IMG/VR virus record: IMGVR_UViG_3300042876_000075
Location: 1-45,203 of that record
Reading direction: 5' to 3' (one strand)
Source: a virus
DNA: 45,203 nucleotides
Part shown: positions 40,435-45,203 of the stretch, one piece after another
How positions within the stretch are numbered: the first letter of the stretch is position 1
Layout: each line of letters opens with the position of its first letter
Program-made: the position numbers and the translations under genes
Notes under the pieces: generated by a model
Database searches by the model: none
What the model was told of the DNA's origin: nothing
The model's input: only the letters and a program-made list of their open reading frames with translations

Positions 40435-41059
40435 GATAAACCCCCAAGTGTTTTCCATATCTATATAGCTTATAGTTTTCTTTTGGTAATATAGCGTTAA
40501 ACCACCAGGAGTTTAGCATTGGCATATGCGTATCTGGAATAATATCGTGAACACAAATAAAACCACCGGGATGCAAATTATCTTTAATAAGATCATAAGC
40601 GTACTGCATTGACTCTGCTAAATCAAAGTCCAATAAAACATAGTGATACTTGTAATCTCTCTTTTTAGTTTTATTGTTTACTAGTCCTTCGATTAGTTCA
40701 AAATTGCTAAATGATTTTTCCAACTCACTTTGTATATATTTTTTTGATAACTTATCTTTTCCTAGCTTCTGATACCACCCATCCATAGCTGTAGCTTCAG
40801 GAGAGTTTTCATCCTTTGCTAAAAATCCGGGATGATTAGTAAAGGTATCATAACCTAATACAAATCCTTTATCTTTCCATATAGAACATATTTGTTCTAT
40901 ACCACCACCAAAAGCAACTCCGAACTCCACCCCATATAATTGCTCATTTGGAAACTTATCTAGTAATGTGTATTGAATATGAGCTAAAAGCTTACTATCT
41001 CCGTTTGTATCATTAATATTAAACATAGTACTTGTGCCTAAATAATACTCTTTCGCCAT
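40427..41059 (-). CDS. TylF/MycF-like class I methyltransferase, up to 210 aa
   Basis: SAM-dependent methyltransferase pattern: LYGVEFGVAFGGGIEQICSI (motif I region), GYDTFTNHPGFL (acidic post-strand 2), and HYVLLDFDLAESMQYAYDLI with GGFICVHDII, similar to TylF/MycF sugar O-methyltransferases. It may cap a sugar with a methyl group. The start is uncertain: ATG 41059 gives a 41-base overlap with the preceding gene and lacks a ribosome site, ATG 41026 gives the short overlap usual in this array but also has a weak site. Confidence 0.7.
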   Translation of the reverse strand: MAKEYYLGTSTMFNINDTNGDSKLLAHIQYTLLDKFPNEQLYGVEFGVAFGGGIEQICSIWKDKGFVLGYDTFTNHPGFLAKDENSPEATAMDGWYQKLGKDKLSKKYIQSELEKSFSNFELIEGLVNNKTKKRDYKYHYVLLDFDLAESMQYAYDLIKDNLHPGGFICVHDIIPDTHMPMLNSWWFNAILPKENYKLYRYGKHLGVYHV

Positions 41060-41768
41060 TTACATACATTGTGTGGTCAGCTTCAAATGACATATCAGGT
41101 TGTGATCCGTTGTGTGGGTGAGAGTGAAAACTAAATGGTAATAAACTAACATTACAAAAAGAATATATAGCACAGTTTATATACCATTGTTGCCTCGCCA
41201 TATGATCTGTTACTTTTGGATATTTATTATATATCTCATAGGTAAGCTCATAAATTCTTTTATAAGTTTTTGTAGTACAAATTATTACACCAACATTAAG
41301 CGTAGCTGAGTTTTTGTTTATCCCGTACTCACTAAATAGAGAATTTAAATACTCGTCGCTACAATATCTATTTAGACCATTAGCTTCATTCAGTAAAGTG
41401 TTGTTTGAATGGGTAGCATTTGGTCCTATCAAAACTTCATCATGCTTTACATTAGAAACTTTATTTAGTTCTTCGTTTGTAAAAGCTCGCTGTAATCTAA
41501 TGTCTCCGTCTGTAAATATAATTATATCGTCATCATTAAAGGAGACGTAAGGTAGGAACTCTCCTGCTTGGACGCACGGATTAGTTGTAATATCAGTAAG
41601 AGAATCTTTAGGAATTGATTTATAAGTTATATTATCAAATTCCGAATCTTTGCTAAATCCAACACATAATAGAATATTTTTAAAAGCAGAATACTTATTA
41701 ATAGTTTCTAGATATGGATAAATTTTTGGGTAGTACTTTTCATCTGTTCCTGTAATTAAATAGATCAT
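41019..41768 (-). CDS. Putative GT-A-fold glycosyltransferase, 249 aa
   Basis: The start MIYLITGTDEKYYPKIYPYL and the metal motif IIIFTDGDIRLQ (Asp-Gly-Asp) with SATLNVGVIICTTKTYKRIY downstream are typical of GT-A transferases of the GT8/GT77 kind acting on nucleotide sugars. The C-terminus has DHMARQQWYINCAIY and FHSHPHNGSQPD. The enzyme class is fairly likely; donor and acceptor are unknown. It starts with AGAGGATAGG just upstream, one base after the stop of the gene before it. Confidence 0.65.
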   Translation of the reverse strand: MIYLITGTDEKYYPKIYPYLETINKYSAFKNILLCVGFSKDSEFDNITYKSIPKDSLTDITTNPCVQAGEFLPYVSFNDDDIIIFTDGDIRLQRAFTNEELNKVSNVKHDEVLIGPNATHSNNTLLNEANGLNRYCSDEYLNSLFSEYGINKNSATLNVGVIICTTKTYKRIYELTYEIYNKYPKVTDHMARQQWYINCAIYSFCNVSLLPFSFHSHPHNGSQPDMSFEADHTMYVNGERVLFRHKYYV

Positions 41769-41769
41769 C

Positions 41770-42426
41770 CTATCCTCTGTAATTATGAATGGTATACTTA
41801 CGCTCTACTTCGTTGATAGAAGATGCTGGTATATTATACTTTACTTGCAGGTTCGTAAGAATACTCTGATCTCTGCTGTGCCTTATAACATGATCGTCTC
41901 GTTCTCCTAACGGATCATCTAACAGCACTAGATAGTTCGAGCAGTAGTTATTCCACTCCTGTAATAAGCTTTCAGTAAAGGGAGATTTTATAAATCCAAT
42001 CTGTCCAGCATCTAATTGTAGCGTATCTTTATACTTGTCTTCGTTGCACTCCATATACTTGAAACAGAAAGTTTTTGTCCAGTATCTATTTACAAAATTG
42101 CTTGTAATAAAAAAAGTATCCTGTCTAATTCTACTTTTTATAAAAGATAGGTAGCCTGGTAATATCTTATCTCCACAATCAAAATAAACTAGCAAATCTC
42201 CCGGATCTATTTTAAGAAATAAATCTAAAATTATGTATGGTTTCCAAACGCACCCACCATTCTTTAAAGAAGTTAGAGAGTGTTTTTGATATTCGTAAAA
42301 ACCACTATCAATTAGAAATTGCTTTTTATATGGAACTTTATAATCAAACTCGTTACACTCTTTTAGTATTTCTTCTTGCTGGTTCTCGTAGTTTTCATCA
42401 GCATAACAAGTAAAGTATGTTTTCAT
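41770..42426 (-). CDS. Putative glycosyltransferase (nucleotide-sugar type), 218 aa
   Basis: The stretch GGCVWKPYIILDLFLKIDPG followed by DLLVYFDCGDKI and, later, LQLDAGQIGFIKSP and IRHSRDQSILTNL is the pattern of small GT-A-like sugar transferases found in capsule and phage glycan clusters. Asp-Cys-Gly in place of the usual Asp-x-Asp is a variant metal site. It overlaps the preceding methyltransferase-like gene by 4 bases. Substrate unknown. Confidence 0.65.
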   Translation of the reverse strand: MKTYFTCYADENYENQQEEILKECNEFDYKVPYKKQFLIDSGFYEYQKHSLTSLKNGGCVWKPYIILDLFLKIDPGDLLVYFDCGDKILPGYLSFIKSRIRQDTFFITSNFVNRYWTKTFCFKYMECNEDKYKDTLQLDAGQIGFIKSPFTESLLQEWNNYCSNYLVLLDDPLGERDDHVIRHSRDQSILTNLQVKYNIPASSINEVERKYTIHNYRG

Positions 42427-42932
42427 ATGTGTGCTATAAGTACATCTTTGTCTGTGTAACCATCTGCATATTCTATTACATATTGTGGATTTATTTCTAA
42501 CAATTTATTAACAATAATATCTTCTGAAACATTCCACAAAGCTTTAAATAATCTAACATCATCTATTATTATAGTATGTGTTTTTACTGGATGGGTTGCT
42601 ATAATTTCTAGTTCTTTATAGATTGGGAAATCAAAAATACCTCTAGTCTCGTCCTCGTCTAAATCCCAATGACCGTCTAGATAAAATGTTATTTGCTCTT
42701 TTATATTGCTTATAACTTCAGAAAGCTTCTCTGCTGAGTCTCCGAAGACTAAGGTTACATTTTTATTATTTCTAAATCTATTTACACAATGTCTAAAATA
42801 CTTATCTGTAATCTCTATAGAGATTACATTTCTAAATCCAGCATCTATAGCTGACTGAATTCCATTACCATAATAACTACCAGTTTCTACAAAGTAATTA
42901 TTTTTATATAAATCAAATTTGCTAAATGGCAT
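42423..42932 (-). CDS. Class I methyltransferase-like protein, 169 aa
   Basis: Rossmann-type pattern: YFVETGSYYGNGIQSAIDAG (SAM-binding loop), FRNVISIEITDKYFRHCV (acidic end of strand 2), VTLVFGDSAEKLSEVI and ITFYLDGHWD. This resembles small SAM-dependent methyltransferases linked to glycan clusters. I start at ATG 42932 with GAAAGGATAAAA directly upstream; the longer frame reads back into the preceding gene. Substrate unknown. Confidence 0.65.
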   Translation of the reverse strand: MPFSKFDLYKNNYFVETGSYYGNGIQSAIDAGFRNVISIEITDKYFRHCVNRFRNNKNVTLVFGDSAEKLSEVISNIKEQITFYLDGHWDLDEDETRGIFDFPIYKELEIIATHPVKTHTIIIDDVRLFKALWNVSEDIIVNKLLEINPQYVIEYADGYTDKDVLIAHI

Positions 42933-43506
42933 TTTTATCCTTTCTAAAAACAAAGATAGTAAAGCCAAACCACCAGCAGGGATTAGGATAACCAGCACAA
43001 CTGTATCTAAGTGTTATTGTAGAATCTTCATCATACTTATAACCTAGCTTGGTAAACTTATCAATCACATAAGAATTTTCTTTTGGATTTACATGCCCAT
43101 CCCCACCGAAAGTAGGAATAGACCAACTGATAACAATACCCTCTGTATTATGTCTATGAAGATTATCAATGAAAACATCTTCAAATTCTTCTGGAATATG
43201 TTCTGCTACTTCTAATGACATAACCCAATTAGCTTTTCCAAACTCTTGCGGAACAGATAAATCAGCTACATAACAATTATCACCAGCTAATTCTTTGGTA
43301 AACGGATTACCGTCATAACCTTCACACAACATACCACCGTAATTATTTAGATAATGCGTATAAAATCCATTTCCGCATCCTAAATCAAATACTAAATCTG
43401 CGTTATTCTTTGAAAAAAATCTAGCTAACTCTTTTGCTAACCCAAGATCTACCCCGTGAGGTAAACCTTCTTTACCTTCCCAATAGCCCCGTTCATTTAT
43501 TCTCAT
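42922..43506 (-). CDS. Class I SAM-dependent methyltransferase, 194 aa
   Basis: Clear motif I LVFDLGCGNGFYTHYL (residues 37-52), then GYDGNPFTKEL, VMSLEVAEHIPEEFEDVFI (the EVAEH post-I motif) and GIVISWSIPTFGGDGH. It follows the pattern of methyltransferases that act on sugars or small molecules. I start at ATG 43506 with GAAAGGATTTCAAT upstream, giving a 4-base overlap with the fucosyltransferase gene. Function beyond methyl transfer is unknown. Confidence 0.85.
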   Translation of the reverse strand: MRINERGYWEGKEGLPHGVDLGLAKELARFFSKNNADLVFDLGCGNGFYTHYLNNYGGMLCEGYDGNPFTKELAGDNCYVADLSVPQEFGKANWVMSLEVAEHIPEEFEDVFIDNLHRHNTEGIVISWSIPTFGGDGHVNPKENSYVIDKFTKLGYKYDEDSTITLRYSCAGYPNPCWWFGFTIFVFRKDKNAI

Positions 43507-44234
43507 ATTGAAATCCTTTCCCACCCAGGAGGAATACGATCTTCTATCGTTTCTCTAGGTTCATTATAGGCCCAAACGTTAGGAGACACCACTGGTTTAT
43601 CTTTAGCTAACCAAGCGGCCCACCAAGAGAACGAACTATTAGCAATAATAAATCCTGCGTGTTTTGACATATAAAAGAAATCTAATACTGGATCATTCTG
43701 TGGATTTTCAATAACGAATGTACAAGTATCATTATCAAAGTTTTGTTTACACCACTCAATGTCATCAGAGAATATCTTGAATTCTTTTCCGGGAAATAAT
43801 TTCATAGCCTTATTATAATAATCCATTGTAAGATTAGGATGAATATGACCAAGAGACAAATAATCAGTTCTTCTAACATGAATTGCTATTTGATCTAGAC
43901 CGTGATCATTTGTTTCGATTATTGGTTCAAAAAAATATTCTATTAAATCTTTACAATGTTCAAAGTATTTATAGCTTTGAAAATAACCTTGTAAATCATG
44001 ATCTACAAAATCTTTTAGGGTGGTATCAACATATCCAGAAGATAACTCTGGTACTCTTCTAGTTGGTTTCTTTTGATTATATAAGGGTAAAGAATGTTCA
44101 AAGTATTTTTGATATTCCCACTCCGAGAATCCAAAGTCTTGATTATTTTTAATAGCTATACCTATAGTGCTAGCTATTTGCCAAAGTTGATTTCCGAATC
44201 TGCCAAATTTTCCTAACTGACTAAACGTAATCAT
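43503..44234 (-). CDS. Alpha-1,2-fucosyltransferase-like GT11 protein, 243 aa
   Basis: GT11 signatures are all visible: GRFGNQLWQIAS near the N-terminus, IAIHVRRTDYLSLG (the H-x-R-R-x-D-Y motif), FKIFSDDIEWCKQNF, and GFIIANSSFSWWAAWLA. These enzymes move fucose, or a similar sugar, from GDP-sugar to galactose. Length is a little short but complete. It opens the sugar island as its first transferase, 4 bases overlapping the small 65-aa gene. Confidence 0.9.
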   Translation of the reverse strand: MITFSQLGKFGRFGNQLWQIASTIGIAIKNNQDFGFSEWEYQKYFEHSLPLYNQKKPTRRVPELSSGYVDTTLKDFVDHDLQGYFQSYKYFEHCKDLIEYFFEPIIETNDHGLDQIAIHVRRTDYLSLGHIHPNLTMDYYNKAMKLFPGKEFKIFSDDIEWCKQNFDNDTCTFVIENPQNDPVLDFFYMSKHAGFIIANSSFSWWAAWLAKDKPVVSPNVWAYNEPRETIEDRIPPGWERISI

Positions 44235-44428
44235 AAGTTATCCTTTCTTGGGTAATAGCTATCAGGCCATTCGATAGTTTCCCTTCCTACATTTTCGTTT
44301 AAAATACAAGGCCCAACAAAGCATAGGGTGTCAAAACATGCGTTTACAGCAAGCTGTTCATCATCAAAAACTCCGATGAATTCCCAATAATCCATATCTA
44401 ATACTCTACCTACTACCCATAGTTTCAT
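44231..44428 (-). CDS. Small hypothetical protein, 65 aa
   Basis: Acidic, Trp/Cys-containing protein (KLWVVGRVLDMDYWEFIGVF, DEQLAVNACFDTLCFVGPCI) resembling small phage proteins with a beta-strand-helix design, whose function I do not know. GTGAGGTAAAC precedes the ATG. It is placed between terS and the fucosyltransferase gene and overlaps the latter by 4 bases. Confidence 0.6.
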   Translation of the reverse strand: MKLWVVGRVLDMDYWEFIGVFDDEQLAVNACFDTLCFVGPCILNENVGRETIEWPDSYYPRKDNL

Positions 44429-44430
44429 GT

Positions 44431-45126
44431 TTACCTCACGCTTTCTGGTAATAATTCTTTTCTATTACTACCGCCCATTTCTAAAATTTCCTTAGCTGTA
44501 TAAGCTTTAGTGAAATTACATTGTTTATCATCGTCTAGAATTCTAGTACAATGAACTACTATTTTAGATTTTACATCTTCTGGTTTCATCCACCAAACAG
44601 TTGCTAAAAGAGTTCCGCAATTTTCACAAATAATGTACTGCATCTTCTGTTGATAAAACTGTTGTGCTTTCTTTTTTAGATCCTCGATAGTATTTAGTAC
44701 AGAAGCTTCTTTATCGTTCTTTCTACTTTTCCTAGTAATACCTAGATCATCTTGCATTTCAGAAATATCATTACGAAGAGCTTTACAAACATTGTTCAAT
44801 TCTCTAACAATAACAATGTTATTATTGTTAAACCCTTCTTTAGAAACTAGCATTAGCTGTGCTTCATAATCTTCTAGTTGCAACATAGCATTGATTAGAT
44901 TTTTTAGAATAACTCTATCATTTGGTAACATCTCCGATAGATCATATTCTTCTTCAAATTGTTTCATCAAACGATCATACTTTTCTCTAATAACACTATC
45001 TCTACTCGCTCCAAAAACTAATTGAGAGTATGCTTCACTAAATTCTTCTTCTGGCATTTCTCTATATTGTTTTAGAGAACGTAATTTATTTCTGCTTGGT
45101 GCATGTCTTTTGTTTTCTGGTTCCAT
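44431..45126 (-). CDS. Probable terminase small subunit with zinc finger, 231 aa
   Basis: First leftward gene of the window. N-terminal 60 residues are charged and helical, the middle (about 65-165) is a coiled coil, and the C-terminal part has four Cys (Cys167/Cys170 in ICENCG and Cys193/Cys203) that may hold zinc. Small terminase proteins of some Gram-positive phages have such helical and zinc-binding parts and lie at the head of the late array. The large subunit is almost 10 kb away. The assignment is by layout and composition, so moderate. A good promoter and AAAGGA box lie upstream. Confidence 0.5.
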   Translation of the reverse strand: MEPENKRHAPSRNKLRSLKQYREMPEEEFSEAYSQLVFGASRDSVIREKYDRLMKQFEEEYDLSEMLPNDRVILKNLINAMLQLEDYEAQLMLVSKEGFNNNNIVIVRELNNVCKALRNDISEMQDDLGITRKSRKNDKEASVLNTIEDLKKKAQQFYQQKMQYIICENCGTLLATVWWMKPEDVKSKIVVHCTRILDDDKQCNFTKAYTAKEILEMGGSNRKELLPESVR

Positions 45127-45149
45127 AAATTATATCCTTTCATTATTTA

Positions 45150-45177
45150 ATTATAACATAAAATCTAATAAAGACAA
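45150..45177 (-). promoter_or_regulatory. Sigma-70/sigma-A-type promoter of the late array
   Basis: On the minus strand TTGTCT (45177-45172), a 16-base spacer ending in TGT, and a perfect TATAAT (45155-45150) with the extended -10 TG. Transcription would start near 45143, leaving a short leader with AAAGGA (45140-45135) before the ATG at 45126. Confidence 0.75.
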
Positions 45178-45203
45178 GTTAATAACAATTATTCTATGTC
45201 AGA

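Noticed and set aside
41314-41550. Plus-strand frames in the sugar island as separate genes
   Set aside because: All lie antisense to motif-bearing transferase or methyltransferase genes.

Overview
The window looks like the late (virion) region of a tailed phage with siphovirus-type architecture. It is AT-rich, uses strong AAAGGA/GGAG ribosome sites, and encodes a GH25 muramidase; these point to a low-GC Gram-positive (Firmicutes-like) host, which is an inference. No integrase, repressor, replication gene or tRNA is visible. No tail-sheath gene is seen between the connector genes and the tape measure, so a long non-contractile tail is favoured.

Layout. At the left end (105-1128) three small rightward genes of unknown function end at a strong terminator. 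A facing terminator at 1385-1410 closes a leftward gene array that fills the rest of the window and is read from about 45150 down to 1461. In transcription order it holds: a promoter and a probable small terminase (45.1-44.4 kb); a sugar/glycosylation island (44.4-36.2 kb) with fucosyltransferase-, GT2- and GT25-type enzymes, UDP-galactopyranose mutase, two heptose-pathway enzymes and three methyltransferase-like proteins; a small virion protein and a GH25 muramidase; large terminase, portal, protease/scaffold, decoration protein and major capsid protein; connector genes interrupted by a GT4 glycosyltransferase; tail tube; tail assembly chaperones with a -1 frameshift site; a 1774-residue tape measure; tail tip and hub proteins; a BppU-like adaptor and a 1260-residue collagen-like fibre; small tail and membrane proteins; a membrane-PAS protein; a coiled-coil membrane protein; an HNH/AP2 homing endonuclease; and a small basic protein.

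How it works together. Most junctions overlap by 4-14 bases or show ATGA/TAATG coupling, so the array is probably translated as coupled blocks, with internal hairpins (after the capsid gene, before the chaperone gene, before terL) adjusting levels. The main discoveries are: (1) the capsid gene is split by an 836-base group I intron whose LAGLIDADG gene overlaps the ribozyme core; precise splice sites restore a 303-residue capsid protein; (2) an A_AAA_AAA slippery site fuses the two tail chaperone frames; (3) one tail gene appears to start at a rare ATA (or ATC) codon; (4) a large glycan-building island separates terS from terL; (5) a phage membrane protein carries a cytoplasmic PAS sensor domain near the end of the late array; (6) an HNH endonuclease carries the N-terminus of its neighbour.

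Several starts were moved from the longest open frame to the codon with a proper ribosome site; this is stated in the entries. All family assignments come from reading motifs by eye, without database searches.
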